A DNA stretch of 64,000 nucleotides from JAWKIJ01 sp041394325 (GTDB taxonomy: Bacteria > Actinomycetota > Acidimicrobiia > Acidimicrobiales > Microtrichaceae): the NCBI GenBank assembly GCA_041394325.1, contig JAWKIJ010000001.1, positions 1,674,001-1,738,000 on the forward strand, given 5' to 3'. The notes under the pieces are model-generated. The model searched no databases. It had not been told where the DNA came from and saw only the letters and a program-made list of their open reading frames with translations. Below are positions 18,208 through 32,531 of the stretch, in pieces (position 1 is the stretch's first letter; every line of letters starts with the position of its first letter). Both the position numbers and the translations under genes were made by a program.

Positions 18208-18732
18208 ATGAGTGGGTGGTGGGACGAGGGTCCGAACGGGGCGGCGGGATCCCAGCCTTGGGCCGGTCAATGGCAGGCCCAGTCGTCGATGGCGCCGGCC
18301 GGCCCGAGTGGTCCACCCGCGGGTTGGTTCCCCGACCCCGAGGTTCCCGGTGGTCAGCGGTATTGGGACGGCGGCATGTGGACCGAGCACCGCGTCGCGC
18401 CGTCGCCCGTCGTGAGGGCGGTCCCGGCTCCGCTCCCGTCACCTGCATACGGCCATCAGTACGCCGGATACCCGCAATATGGGCAGCCCGTCGTCTCTCC
18501 GAAGACGCCCGCACTCTCCTTGATCGTCTCGTTCTTCATCCCCGGGGTCGGCAGCATGATCAACGGCGATGTCGGCCTCGGGGTCGGGATCCTCATCGGC
18601 TTCTGCATCTCGTGGCTGTTCTCCCTGATCCTGATCGGTCTCCCGTTCCTCTTCGGCTTCTGGGTGTGGGGGATGGTGGACGCCTACCAGGGCGCGGTCC
18701 GCTGGAACGCACGCCACGGCATCGTCTCGTAG
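18208..18732 (+). CDS. DUF2510 membrane protein
   Basis: 174 residues. After a Gly/Ala/Ser/Trp-rich start it carries a DUF2510 module (GWFPDPEVPGGQRYWDGGMW), a Pro/Tyr/Gln-rich linker, and two C-terminal hydrophobic segments (LSLIVSFFIPGVGSMINGD and GILIGFCISWLFSLILIGLP) with the G-x-G-x-M-I-N-G pattern of TM2-type domains. ATG 18208 is preceded by GGAGAGGAA, and TAGGCT at about 18159 is a plausible -10. Probably a membrane-anchored accessory protein; function unknown. Confidence 0.75.
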   Translation: MSGWWDEGPNGAAGSQPWAGQWQAQSSMAPAGPSGPPAGWFPDPEVPGGQRYWDGGMWTEHRVAPSPVVRAVPAPLPSPAYGHQYAGYPQYGQPVVSPKTPALSLIVSFFIPGVGSMINGDVGLGVGILIGFCISWLFSLILIGLPFLFGFWVWGMVDAYQGAVRWNARHGIVS

Positions 18733-18747
18733 CCTTCGCGTCGGAGG

Positions 18748-19828
18748 TCAGGCGAAGCGACGGACGAGCCAGTCCACGAGTAGGCGGTTGACCTCGTCGG
18801 GACGTTCCTGTTGCACCCAATGGCCCGCACCCTCGATGACATGGGTCTCGAGGTCGCCGCAGAGTTCCCCCATTCCGGCGGCGAGTGACGGGGGCAGCGC
18901 CGGATCGAGCTCGGCGCACAGCATCAGCGTCGGGACGTCGATTCGGGCGGTTCCGATCTCGGGATGGCGCGCGGCGTTGGCGTCGATGTTGCGATACCAG
19001 TTGATCCCGCCGCGATAGCCGGTCCTGGCGAACGTGTCGGCATAGTGGCGGCGTTCGGCCTCGGTTCCCAGGAGCTCGCCACCCGGGTCGAGGTCGTCGA
19101 TCCCCAGGAACGGGTTGGCGGCGAGGGTCCGCGGTTCGGCCGCGGAGGAGCGGTCGAACATGGTGCCCACGTCGACGCCGCCACGGAACAACTTGTCCAC
19201 CACGAGCCGCTCCCGGCCGCGCAGGAACTCCTCGGCGACTCCCTCCTCCTGGAACCAGAGCATGTACAACGCCTCGTCGGGTTGCCCGGCGAACAGTGCG
19301 CAGGAGGTCGGTGGTCGGGAAGGCCATATAGGGCGTGCACACGCCGACGACTCCGGCCACCCGCTCGGGGTACAGCACCGCCGTCGCCCAGACGACGAAA
19401 CCACCCCAGTCGTGGCCGACCAGCACCGCCCGGTCTTCGCCGAGTGCATCGAGCAGGCCGACCACGTCGCCACACAGCGCGTCGACGCCGTAGGCCTCGA
19501 CGTCCTCGGGGGCGGTGGAGTCGCCGTAGCCCCGCTGGTCGGGGGCGATTGCCCGGAATCCGGCGTTGGCGGTGGCCGGGAGTTGATGGCGCCACGAGTA
19601 GGCCAGCTCGGGGAAACCGTGGAGGAAGAGCACCGGCGGCCGGTCGGCGCGACCGGCGGTGGACGGCTCCACCCCCGTCGTGGTGGGGGTGGAGCCCGGA
19701 CCCATGTCGTGCACCGACAGGGTGATCGGAGTGTCGTGGACCTTGGCGAGGGTGACGGGCCTGCCCGGAGGCCACCCGTCGGGGTCGCCGTGACGATCCG
19801 AACCCGATGTGTCGGTCGATGAAGTCAT
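18748..19828 (-). CDS. Epoxide hydrolase, alpha/beta-fold (one apparent frameshift)
   Basis: Opens epoxides to diols through an aspartyl ester. N-terminal part in one frame has the HGFPE oxyanion motif, PDQRGYGDS and the nucleophile elbow VGHDWGG, where Asp replaces the Ser of esterases and marks epoxide hydrolases and dehalogenases. Near 19300 the reading moves to another frame, which continues ALFAGQPDEALYMLWFQEEG and ends with the catalytic His in GAGHWVQQERP. The active site is complete, so the break is likely a sequence error. ATG 19828 has GAGGGGG upstream. About 360 residues when repaired. Confidence 0.85.
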
Positions 19829-19995
19829 GTCGGTCCCCCTCGTGAAGCCGGCGGCCTTCGCAGTGTCGTCGCGACCGAGGAACGGCCCCCGTCGATCATC
19901 GAAGGATCCATGATCGCGCGATCCACGCCATCGGTGCCCCTCGGAGTCGGCTCCATCGATGTGTGCCCGCGTTCGTCGGTGGGCACAATGGCCCT

Positions 19996-21559
19996 GTGCC
20001 GGGAACTCCGCGGGTGCGCCTCCGTCGAACGACGTCGGTGGGGTGTGCGGGCTCGGGCATCACGTGGAGGTCGCTCGTACCGATCGTCGTTGCGACGTCG
20101 GTGGCGATCGTCGTGGGGTTGCGGGGCCATCCACTCCGGGCGTCGGTACTGGGGGCGATCGCCGTCGCGGCCCTCGGCGCGCTGGTCGTCGGATTTCCGA
20201 TCGGCCGCTGTGTGGCGCGTCTGGGAGCGATCGCCGCGCGCGGGATGGGTCGGGTAGGCGCCACGCTCCTCGGCGTGGTCGTGGCCGTCGTCGGAGGGGT
20301 GGCGCGGCTGTTGCGAATGGATCCGTTGACGCCTCGTCGGCTCCGAGGCGACCGTTGGCACCGCACTACGGGTTGCGTACCTTCCGTCCAAGAGTTCGCG
20401 ACCTCCTCGTTCGGCCATGAACCGGGGCGTGCCGTGATGGGGTCGACCGGCCACCGGTTCGGTCGGCTCCCAACGGCCCTCGGCGGGGTGCTCGTCGGGG
20501 TGTTGGCGACCGTCCTCGCCGTTCGCGTCGGACCTCTCGCACGCGACCGGGGTGGAGCGAGGGACTGGGCTCCCGGAGTGCTCGCCCCCGCGCGGATCGA
20601 CCCGACGCTCGAACGATTCGTCGGGTCGTACGCGATGGACGACGCGACCTGGTTCCCGACCTTCCTGAGAGCGAGAGATCGAATGAAGGCCGTCCGCGAC
20701 CCGGTGCTCGGGTGGCGAATCGGACGGGGTGTGCGGAGCGGCCCGTTGAACGTCGTCGGGGGCCGTCGCGTCGGCTATCAACCCGAGGACGCGGCGCTCA
20801 CCGTCTGGTGGTTCGGTGGCTCGACGATGTTCGGGCTGGTTCAACGCGACGACCACACGATCCCCTCGGTCGTCGCACGGCTCGGCGGAGCAGGACGGCA
20901 TCAGGATCCGTTCGGTGAACTTCGGGGTCGAGAGCTACAACGCGGCCCAGGAGTCACTCCGGTTCGGGCGGGCGTTGTCCGAGTTGGGCGACGGGGCCGA
21001 GCGGCCCGATCTCGCTGTGTTCTACGACGGCGCGAACGGGCTCGCGACGGCCGTCGAGCGGGTTGAGGTGGGCCGGACCGACCCCGACGAGACGTACTTC
21101 CAGGCGGTGAGCAACGCGGAGCGCGCGGCGCGGGGGACCTCCCGGAGAACGGCTGCGATGACCGGAACCGAGCGTGCCGAGTTGGCGGTCGAGCTCGGCG
21201 CGGCCCAATACCGGCGTGCCGTGAGGTTGTCGGACGATCTCGGTCGGGGTGCGGGAGTTCACACGGTCCACCTGTGGCAGCCACTTCTGGCCACGACACC
21301 ACGTCGGGTGTTCGAGGGGCCTCTCCTCGCCGAGCTACACACGGATGACACGGCGCTTGACCGGGTGCGGACGATGTATGAGGACATGAGGGTGTCGTCG
21401 AGGGTCGATCCGGTCGACCTGTCCGATGCTCTCGCCGGCGCGACCGGTCCGACGTTCTTCGACTTCGAGCACACCAACGAACGCGGAGCCGCGCTCATCG
21501 CCGAGCACGTCTACCACGCGATCCGCCCCCTTCTGCTGGCCCGCATGGCCGGCCGTTGA
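19996..21559 (+). CDS. Membrane-anchored SGNH hydrolase-like protein (one apparent frameshift)
   Basis: Begins with about three or four hydrophobic segments (for example LVPIVVATSVAIVVGL and ALGGVLVGVLATVLAVRVG) and then an extracellular SGNH/GDSL-like domain: GGSTMFG gives the nucleophile Ser, NFGVESYN and FYDGANG give the Gly and Asn blocks, and FFDFEHTNERGAALIAEHV the terminal Asp/His region. The frame changes near 20893 between ARLGG and SAEQDGIRIRSVNFG. GTG 19996 with a CACAAT hexamer 6 bases upstream is the preferred start, though earlier in-frame starts exist. Probably modifies or deacylates a cell-surface glycan or lipid; specificity unknown. Confidence 0.65.
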
Positions 21560-21601
21560 CCGAGGTGCGACAGGTCGCGGTGCCTTTGCTAGAACCGCGT
21601 G

Positions 21602-22753
21602 ATGGACGAAGGTTCGGATCCGCAGTGGGCGCTGTGCGCGGTCGTCACGGAGGACGTCCTCAACCGGCTCGCCGATCACGGGATCGGTGACGGTCTCACG
21701 TCGGGAGAGATCCGTCGCCGCTTCGAGTTGCCGATGCTCGGCGCGGTCGACCTCGGCCTCGTCATGACCATCGTGGGCGTGCGTTTCGAGATGTCGTCAC
21801 GCCACGGCGACCGGCTCGCGGCCACGATCCGAGCGACCGGTGCGGTGAGCTTCCACGGCGACACCGCGATGCCGGAGATGCCGGGGCTCGCACGGGTGCG
21901 GGGTGAGGTGTTGGTACGACCGGTCGTCGAGCTCGACGAGGACGGCTCGTTCCGCGCGGTGCTCGATCTCGCCAACAGCGAGCTGGTCGGTGTCGTGCTC
22001 GAGGGTATCGACGGGTCCGATGCCGACTCCCAGACACAGGAGATGATGGGCCAGATGCTGTTCGCCGCGGTCGGGGGCGAACTGTTCGGGGCGCTGGCCT
22101 CCCAGCTCGACTCGGTGGGGCTCGAACTCGATCCGGACCAGGGCCGTCACCTTTCGGAGATGGGCGTGGCACCCGGAGCCGCCGACGTCGTGGTGGGCGA
22201 CGCGGTGATGACCGTTGGGCTTCGCGCCGTTCCGGGCCTCGACGGTGTGGCGACGGCGACCCCCGTCGACGGTCGCCGGATCGGGGTCGGCGTCGCGGCC
22301 GGCGCGCTCACCTCACTCGTCAACCGCCTGGTCGCCGACGCGATGGGTTCGCCGTTGCCGTTCGAGTGCGACGTCATCGCCCGAGAATCGCGGGTGGGCA
22401 CCCGAATCCGCAACCGCCGTCTGGTGGACCTTCCCTATCTGCCGGACCTCCGTCCGGGGCTTCGCTCGACCATCCGTCCAGAGCTCTCGCACGGTCGGCT
22501 CCACCTGCGTCTCCGCGAGGCATGGGTCGAGCTGCCATGGGTGCCGGCACCCGTCAACCGCTTCAACCGCATGCTGGGCGGGGCTGCGGCCGTCACCGAC
22601 CTTGGCATCACGCTGCCCGCCCGCATCGCGTTGCCGGCCCGACAGGGGAGCGAGGTGATGGTGGACGCGGAGGTGGTGGAGCTCGACGTCGGTCGCGACG
22701 GAGTGCAACTGGTGGTGGAGCTCGACGTCGAACGTCCGGTTGACGGGGAGTGA
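21602..22753 (+). CDS. Conserved hypothetical protein, two-repeat beta-rich
   Basis: 383 residues, no recognised family, no signal peptide and no membrane helix. The chain seems to have two similar halves: each begins with a helix ending in LNRL or VNRL (VVTEDVLNRLADHGIGDGLT; GAGALTSLVNRLVADAMG as read in part) and continues with alternating hydrophobic strands. This layout is reminiscent of lipid-binding TULIP-type folds, but that is a guess. Start ATG 21602 lies 6 bases after TAGAAC; GTG 21599 is also possible. Its TGA overlaps the ATG of the phosphatase gene, so the two are coupled. Confidence 0.6.
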   Translation: MDEGSDPQWALCAVVTEDVLNRLADHGIGDGLTSGEIRRRFELPMLGAVDLGLVMTIVGVRFEMSSRHGDRLAATIRATGAVSFHGDTAMPEMPGLARVRGEVLVRPVVELDEDGSFRAVLDLANSELVGVVLEGIDGSDADSQTQEMMGQMLFAAVGGELFGALASQLDSVGLELDPDQGRHLSEMGVAPGAADVVVGDAVMTVGLRAVPGLDGVATATPVDGRRIGVGVAAGALTSLVNRLVADAMGSPLPFECDVIARESRVGTRIRNRRLVDLPYLPDLRPGLRSTIRPELSHGRLHLRLREAWVELPWVPAPVNRFNRMLGGAAAVTDLGITLPARIALPARQGSEVMVDAEVVELDVGRDGVQLVVELDVERPVDGE

Positions 22754-23553
22754 TGACGCCGCCCGTCTGGCACCACGAAGTCCCCGGTGCGTTCAACCTG
22801 CGCGAGCTCGGCGGATATCCGGTGGGCCGAGGTGAGATCGCACCCGGGCGCGTGTATCGCTGCGATCTGTTGCACCGGGTCGACCCCGCAGCGGCGACCG
22901 ACTGGCTGCAGCGTCGGAGGATCACCCGGCTCGTCGACCTTCGCACCGTCGGTGAGCGGGAGGGCGACGGCTTCGTCGAAGCCCGCGACGGGCTCGACGT
23001 CGTCCATCTGGGTCTGCTCGACGAGGTATGGAGTTGGAGGACCGAAAGGGATGAGGACCGCGACGACTTCCTTCGGGACCGCACCGTGGAGATCCTCGAC
23101 ACGTTCGCCGATCGGATCGGCGCGGTTCTCGGGCTGATCGCGGACGCACCGGACGGAGTCCTGTTCCACTGCACCGCCGGGAAGGACCGCACCGGCGTGG
23201 TGGCCGCGTCCCTGCTGGGCATGTTGGGGGCGGAGCGGTCGGTGATCATCGAGGACTATGCCCAGAGCCGAACCGCCATGCTCGGCATCGTCGACTGGTA
23301 CCGCTCCAGGATGGATCCACCGCCGGAGGATCCACCCGACGAGGCCGAACTCACGCGCCTCGTCGAGCGCTCGGCCTCTCCGGCCACCATGGCGGGGGTT
23401 CTCGACGAGATCGATCGCCGGCACGGCGGGTTCGTGGGTTGGGCGAACGATCACGGCCTCGACGACACGCTGCCCGAGCGCCTCGTCGACAAGCTGGTCG
23501 TACCACGGACGGCACCTCGATCGGGCATCATCATCGATCGAGAAGGGGGCTGA
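22753..23553 (+). CDS. Tyrosine/serine protein phosphatase (Y_phosphatase3 type)
   Basis: 266 residues. The signature HCTAGKDRTGVV carries the catalytic Cys and Arg of the C-x5-R loop, and the N-terminal FNLRELGGYPVGRGEIAPGR, in part NLRELGGYP, is the hallmark of the PtpB/LipA-like family in actinobacteria. Such enzymes act on phosphotyrosine, phosphoserine or phosphoinositides. ATG 22753 overlaps the preceding stop. The downstream P450 gene begins 4 bases after the stop, so these genes are one transcription unit without obvious metabolic link. Confidence 0.85.
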   Translation: MTPPVWHHEVPGAFNLRELGGYPVGRGEIAPGRVYRCDLLHRVDPAAATDWLQRRRITRLVDLRTVGEREGDGFVEARDGLDVVHLGLLDEVWSWRTERDEDRDDFLRDRTVEILDTFADRIGAVLGLIADAPDGVLFHCTAGKDRTGVVAASLLGMLGAERSVIIEDYAQSRTAMLGIVDWYRSRMDPPPEDPPDEAELTRLVERSASPATMAGVLDEIDRRHGGFVGWANDHGLDDTLPERLVDKLVVPRTAPRSGIIIDREGG

Positions 23554-23557
23554 CCTC

Positions 23558-24735
23558 GTGCAACTTCCGGCTGAACCGCTCGACCTGCTCGACGGCGCCT
23601 ACTACGCGGCCGATCCCGGGCCGCTGTACGCCGCGTTGCGGGCCGACGCTCCCGTGTACCGGGACGCCAACGGCCTGGTGGCGATCAGTCGCTACCGTGA
23701 TCTCGTCGACGTCGAGCGGGACCCCGCGCGGTACTCCAGCCGTAACGCCTTCCGTCCGCTGATGATGGACCTCCACGACGACCAGTCGATGATCGCCCAC
23801 GACGATCCCCTCCACGGTCGTCGGCGACGGTTGGTCGCCCGTCGCTTCACACCCCGGGCCGTCACCGGCCACACCGAGGAGATCCGCGCCGTCGTCGCCG
23901 GGCTCATCGACGGGGCGCTCGAGGAGGGTACCGTCGACGCGGTCGAGGCGCTGGCCGCCCCGCTACCGGCGATGATGATCGCGAAGTACCTCGGATTCGG
24001 TATCGACCGTTGGCGCGAGATCAAACGGTGGTCCACCGAGACGATCCCGTTGGGCGGTGGCCCCGCCTATCAGAACGACGTCGGCATCACCGCGGCGTTC
24101 GAGTTCGCTGCCGCCTGCGCCGAGCTGATCGAACACAAGCGGGCGAACCCCGGTGACGACATGGTGTCGGTGTGGTGCAACGCCACCGTCGACGGCGAGC
24201 CCATGACCGACGACATGATCATCGCCGAATGCCTTCTCCTGGTCGACGGTGGTGCAGAGACCACCCGCACGGTGCTCGCGTCGTCCCTGTGGGATCTCCT
24301 GGAGCATCCCGACCAACTGGATGCGCTGCGCGCCGATCCGTCCCTGTTGTCGGGGCCCGCCGTGGAGGAGCTCATCCGATGGGTCTCCCCGGTCCTCAAC
24401 ATGTGCCGAGTCGTCACCGAGGACCACGAGTTGCACGGCGAGCGGCTGGCCCGTGGTGACCAGGTGCTGTTGATGTACAGCTCGGCCAACCGTGACCCCG
24501 ACGCCTTCGTCGATCCCGACCGTTTCGACGTCACCCGGTCCGACAACCACCACGTGGCCTTCGGGTTCGGCACCCACTTCTGCCTCGGGTCGAGCCTCGC
24601 CCGCCTCGAGATCCGCCTGTTCTTCGAGGAGTTCCTCGCGCGAGTGCGCCAATACCGGATCGCACCCGGCACCGAGCCGCGGCGGATCCCCGGTGCATTC
24701 GTACGGGGGGTCGACGGCCTGGTGCTGGAAGTTCG

Positions 24736-24739
<4 letters not shown>
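23558..24739 (+). CDS. Cytochrome P450
   Basis: Heme monooxygenase, 393 residues, soluble bacterial type. The I-helix motif GGAETTR is near residue 230, the K-helix ExxR is in EELIRW, and the heme Cys is in FGFGTHFCLGSSLARLE near residue 340. The overall pattern resembles CYP families acting on steroids or fatty acids in actinobacteria (for example PLHGRRRRLVARRFTPR), but the substrate cannot be assigned. GTG 23558 is preceded by GAAGGGGG. No ferredoxin or reductase gene is adjacent. The next gene may start at a TTG overlapping this stop. Confidence 0.9.
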
Positions 24740-28933
<4,194 letters not shown>

Positions 28934-29015
28934 TCCGCCGTCGTCGCGTCGATCGTCGGTCGCCCGACGATCGGACATCCGCGAACGGGCCTCCGGGGGC
29001 TTCTAACGTCGCGAC

Positions 29016-29282
29016 GTGGCCGGAACCGTTCCCCTGGCCCGTGGTGGCAGTAGACGAGGTACCCGGAGTTCCCGCCCCCTCGCGAAGCGGGCGGTGATCG
29101 TCGTCGTGCTCGTGGTCGTTGCGGCACTGGTACTCGTCTGGAGGGACCCGACGGGGATCGCCGACGCGTTGCGCGCCGGCGCCTCCTCCGTCGGCGACTT
29201 CGTGGTCGACACCTGGCACCGTTTCGAGGCGTTCGTCACGCGACTGGTGGGGGCGACGACCGCGACCGGCCTTTTCGGATGA
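29016..29282 (+). CDS. Small single-pass membrane protein
   Basis: 88 residues: a basic N-terminus (RRGTRSSRPLAKR), one strong transmembrane helix (AVIVVVLVVVAALVLVW) and an amphipathic C-terminal tail. GTG 29016 is supported by TAACGT ending 6 bases upstream. Its stop overlaps the ATG of the PH-domain gene, so they are coupled and their products probably work together. No family recognised. Confidence 0.65.
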   Translation: MAGTVPLARGGSRRGTRSSRPLAKRAVIVVVLVVVAALVLVWRDPTGIADALRAGASSVGDFVVDTWHRFEAFVTRLVGATTATGLFG

Positions 29283-29800
29283 TCCGCCGTGACGGGGACG
29301 GCCGCCGTTGGGTGGTGCGCCCGGGAGATCTCGCCCGTCAGGCGATTCCCGTCGAGGAGGAGATCCTCTACGACTGTGCTCCCAACATGACGAGTTGGGT
29401 GTGGGAGCAGTGGCTTCAACTGATCGTGATGGGCGCGCTGGTGACGATGGTGGCGCTCGCTCACACCAAACCGGTGACCGTGGTGGGTGGTGCGGGTTTG
29501 GTGCTCCTGATCGGTGATCTGGTCGCGCGCGGCCTTCGCAAGCTGTACACCCGCTACGTGGTGACCGAGCATCGGGTCGTGCGCATCAGCGGCCCGGTGC
29601 GCCTCGACTTCGAGTGGATCGGGTTCAACAAGGTCACCGAGGTGTCGGTGACACAGTCGGTCTTCAACCGCATCCTGGGAACCGCCAGCGTGACCGTCCA
29701 CAGCGCCCGTGACGAATCCGCGTTCCGGACGATGAGCGAGGTGCCGAGTCCCGTGGAGTTCACCAGCCTGATCGTCACCCGCATCGGACCTCCGGACTGA
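29279..29800 (+). CDS. Bacterial PH-domain membrane protein
   Basis: 173 residues. Two hydrophobic segments in the middle (LQLIVMGALVTMVALAH and VVGGAGLVLLIGDLVA) are followed by the bPH_2 (YdbS/YdbT-like) pattern YVVTEHRVVRISG and IGFNKVTEVSVTQSVFNRIL. PH proteins of this kind sit at the cytoplasmic membrane face; function unknown. ATG 29279 overlaps the preceding gene's stop. Confidence 0.75.
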   Translation: MIRRDGDGRRWVVRPGDLARQAIPVEEEILYDCAPNMTSWVWEQWLQLIVMGALVTMVALAHTKPVTVVGGAGLVLLIGDLVARGLRKLYTRYVVTEHRVVRISGPVRLDFEWIGFNKVTEVSVTQSVFNRILGTASVTVHSARDESAFRTMSEVPSPVEFTSLIVTRIGPPD

Positions 29801-29835
29801 GCGCGGCCGACCTCGACCGAGCAGACTCCACACCC

Positions 29836-30783
29836 ATGACGCACCCCCGAAGGTTCCGTTTCGGTGCCCAACTCCGCGAGCCGCTGCACGGACGAAGCTG
29901 GGCGGAGACGGCTCGTCAGGTCGAGGAGTGGGGCTACTCGACGTTGTTCGTGCCCGACCACCTCCAGGAGCATCACGGGCCGATCGCGGTGATGTCGGCG
30001 GTCGCAGCCGCCACCGAGCGACTCCGCGTGGGTTCGCTGGTGTTCGACAACGACTTCCGCCATCCGATGCTCTTGGCCAAGGAGCTCGCCACCATCGACG
30101 CGATGAGCGGTGGTCGCGTCGAGCTCGGCATCGGGGCGGGATGGAAGCGGGAGGACTACGACCAGTCCGGGATCCCGATGGACCCGCCGGGGGTGCGGGT
30201 CGACCGTCTGATCGAGGCCGTCGAGGTGATCCGACGTTGCTTCACCGGTGAGCCGTTCGACTTCGAGGGCGAGCACTACACCATCCGTGGCGCGACAGGC
30301 CACCCGGCGCCGGCGACGGCGGGCGGCCCCCCGTTGATCGTGGCCGGTGGAGGTCCGCGGATGCTGCGCTTCGCGGGAAGGGTCGCGTCGATCGTCGGGG
30401 TCAATCCGTCGATCCATTCCGGCGTCGTCGATACCGCGGCGGCACGCGACGGGCTCGCCGCCGCGATGGACGCAAAGTTCGGCTGGGTTCGCGAGGGGGC
30501 GGGAGACCGCTTCGACGAACTCGAGCTGAACGCCTGGGTCGACGTCTGCTCGGTCACCGACGACGCCGCAGGGTTCGCGTCGGCGGCCGCGTCGGCGTTC
30601 GGACTGGCGCCCGAGGAGGCGGCGATGGCCCTGGAGTCCCCGATGGTGCTGGTGGGGACCGTCGACGAGCTCTGCGAGCGGATCGAGATGCGTCGGGACC
30701 GGTGGGGCTTCAGCTACCACGTCATCGGCAACGGCGGGATCGAGGCCTTCGCTCCGATCGCCGCCGCGATGACCGGTCGGTGA
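29836..30783 (+). CDS. F420-dependent LLM-class oxidoreductase
   Basis: 315-residue luciferase-like TIM-barrel enzyme expected to use deazaflavin F420. Diagnostic stretches are FRFGAQL at strand 1, WGYSTLFVPDHL, ATERLRVGSLVFDNDFRHP and LSGGRVELGIGAGW (here MSGGRVELGIGAGWKREDY). It matches the TIGR03621-type subgroup common in F420-producing actinobacteria. Substrate unknown. Its TGA overlaps the GTG of the DUF2079 gene, linking it to two large membrane-protein genes involved in surface polymer or glycan work by inference. Confidence 0.85.
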   Translation: MTHPRRFRFGAQLREPLHGRSWAETARQVEEWGYSTLFVPDHLQEHHGPIAVMSAVAAATERLRVGSLVFDNDFRHPMLLAKELATIDAMSGGRVELGIGAGWKREDYDQSGIPMDPPGVRVDRLIEAVEVIRRCFTGEPFDFEGEHYTIRGATGHPAPATAGGPPLIVAGGGPRMLRFAGRVASIVGVNPSIHSGVVDTAAARDGLAAAMDAKFGWVREGAGDRFDELELNAWVDVCSVTDDAAGFASAAASAFGLAPEEAAMALESPMVLVGTVDELCERIEMRRDRWGFSYHVIGNGGIEAFAPIAAAMTGR

Positions 30784-32531
30784 GCGCGGAGCGTCCGGTG
30801 GGATCCCTCGTCGTCGGGATCGATCGGCTCCGCGGATGGGTCGACGCCGTGTTCGACCGCGCCCTCGCCCCCTTCGACGGGGCGGTCGTCGCCGTGAAGA
30901 CCGGACTCGCGCCGCTGCGTGAGCGGATGGACCGGTGGCCGTGGTTGCGGCGTCGCCTGCCGTTCGCGTTGACGGTCGCGTTGTGCCTCTCCTATTTCGT
31001 CGTCTTCGAGCAGCTCGTGTGGCTCCGTCACTCCCACTACGGAACCTTCGACTACGACCTCGGGATGTACGACCAGGGGATCTGGCAGCTAGCGCACGGC
31101 CGCGGGTTCATGACGGTGCGGGGAATGCACGTCTTCGGCCACCACGCGAACCTCGGTTACCTGCTGTTCGTCCCCTTCTACTGGGTGGGGATCGGCGGAC
31201 CGCAGTTCCTCGACTTCGTCAACACCGCGGCGGTGGTGGCCGTGGCCGTCCCCGTGTACGCGCTGGCGCGCCGTCACCTTCGTTCCTCGTGGGCGGGCCT
31301 GGGCCTGGTCGTGGCCTACCTCTTCCATTTCGCGCCGCAGTGGAAGATCCAGGAGACCTTCCACCCCGAGAGCCTCGCGGCGCCGCTGATAGGGGGTGCG
31401 ATCTACTTCGCATCGGTCCGCCGGTGGCGGCCCTACGCACTTTGCCTACTGGGGGCGATCATCTGGAAGGAGGACGTCGCGATCGTCGTCGCGATGATCG
31501 GGTTGGCCGTGTTGGTGGGTTTACGCGACTGGAAGGTCGGCCTGGCGACGGTGCTGGGCGGCACCGCGTGGTTCCTGGTGGCCACGAAGCTCTTCATGCC
31601 GTACTTCGCCGATGGCGCCGCCGTATTCGACAGCCTGTTCGGGCCACTCGGGTCGAACGCCACCGAGGTGGTCCGGAACTCGGTGGCCCACCCGTCGCGC
31701 CTGGTCACGACCGTGCAGTGTCACGGCTTCTTCGACGGTCGCCTCGAGTCGCTGCGAACACCTCGAACCGGTGTCCTCTGTCCAACGCTCATCGACGTCG
31801 CCGCGCGTGCCGACGCATTGGCGAGGGGCGAGCGGGTCGAACCGTACGGGCTGACGACGATGATGCGACCCTACGGGTACCTCGCGTTCGGAAACCCGAT
31901 GACCCTGTTGACCGGGCTTCCCCAACACGTCGTGAACTCGGCGACCACCGCGAACTTCACCTGGAATCTGCGCTGGCACTACGCGATGTTTCCGTACCTC
32001 GGCGTGCTGTTCGGTTCAGTCCTCACCGTCGTCCGACGACGGCGACGGTTGTTCGCGTACGCGATGGTGGTCGTGATGCTGGTGTTCACGGCGACGGGCC
32101 GGGCCGAGGGAGTCGGTCCGTGGACCGACAACTACCGGGCCGGCTATTGGCCGCTCCAGGAGACCGCCTACCAGCGTGAGCTCACTCGGGCGATCGCGGG
32201 CATCGGTGACGAGGAGCGCGTGAGTGCGTCGTATTTCCTCGTGCCACACCTGGCACACCGCCGCTACATCTACACGTTCCCCAACCCCTGGCACGGATCC
32301 AACTACGGAGCCGGGGGCACCCGGGTGGAACTGCCGGATCAGAATACGATTGACGTGCTCGTCGTCAACCGGCTTGCGCTCAACGACCAGGACCGAACGT
32401 TGCTCGACGCGATCATGGCCTCGGGCCAGTTCACCGTGGGATGGCGCTCCCAGCGGGCGGCGAGCGCGACCACCGGCGCCTACGACATCATCCGACTCCA
32501 ACGCATCCGGAAGGGCCCACCGATCTCGTGA
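30780..32531 (+). CDS. DUF2079 multi-pass membrane protein
   Basis: 583 residues from GTG 30780 (overlapping the previous stop) with ten or more hydrophobic helices. Motifs FDYDLGMYDQGIWQLAHGRG and GHHANLGYLLFVPFYW are typical of DUF2079, a GT-C-like family of probable membrane glycosyltransferases; the early acidic residues in FDYDLGMYDQ would correspond to the catalytic position, by analogy. A C-terminal soluble domain with conserved YFLVPHLAHRRYIYTFPNPW follows. Coupled by GTGA overlap to the acyltransferase gene. Confidence 0.8.
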   Translation: MSAERPVGSLVVGIDRLRGWVDAVFDRALAPFDGAVVAVKTGLAPLRERMDRWPWLRRRLPFALTVALCLSYFVVFEQLVWLRHSHYGTFDYDLGMYDQGIWQLAHGRGFMTVRGMHVFGHHANLGYLLFVPFYWVGIGGPQFLDFVNTAAVVAVAVPVYALARRHLRSSWAGLGLVVAYLFHFAPQWKIQETFHPESLAAPLIGGAIYFASVRRWRPYALCLLGAIIWKEDVAIVVAMIGLAVLVGLRDWKVGLATVLGGTAWFLVATKLFMPYFADGAAVFDSLFGPLGSNATEVVRNSVAHPSRLVTTVQCHGFFDGRLESLRTPRTGVLCPTLIDVAARADALARGERVEPYGLTTMMRPYGYLAFGNPMTLLTGLPQHVVNSATTANFTWNLRWHYAMFPYLGVLFGSVLTVVRRRRRLFAYAMVVVMLVFTATGRAEGVGPWTDNYRAGYWPLQETAYQRELTRAIAGIGDEERVSASYFLVPHLAHRRYIYTFPNPWHGSNYGAGGTRVELPDQNTIDVLVVNRLALNDQDRTLLDAIMASGQFTVGWRSQRAASATTGAYDIIRLQRIRKGPPIS

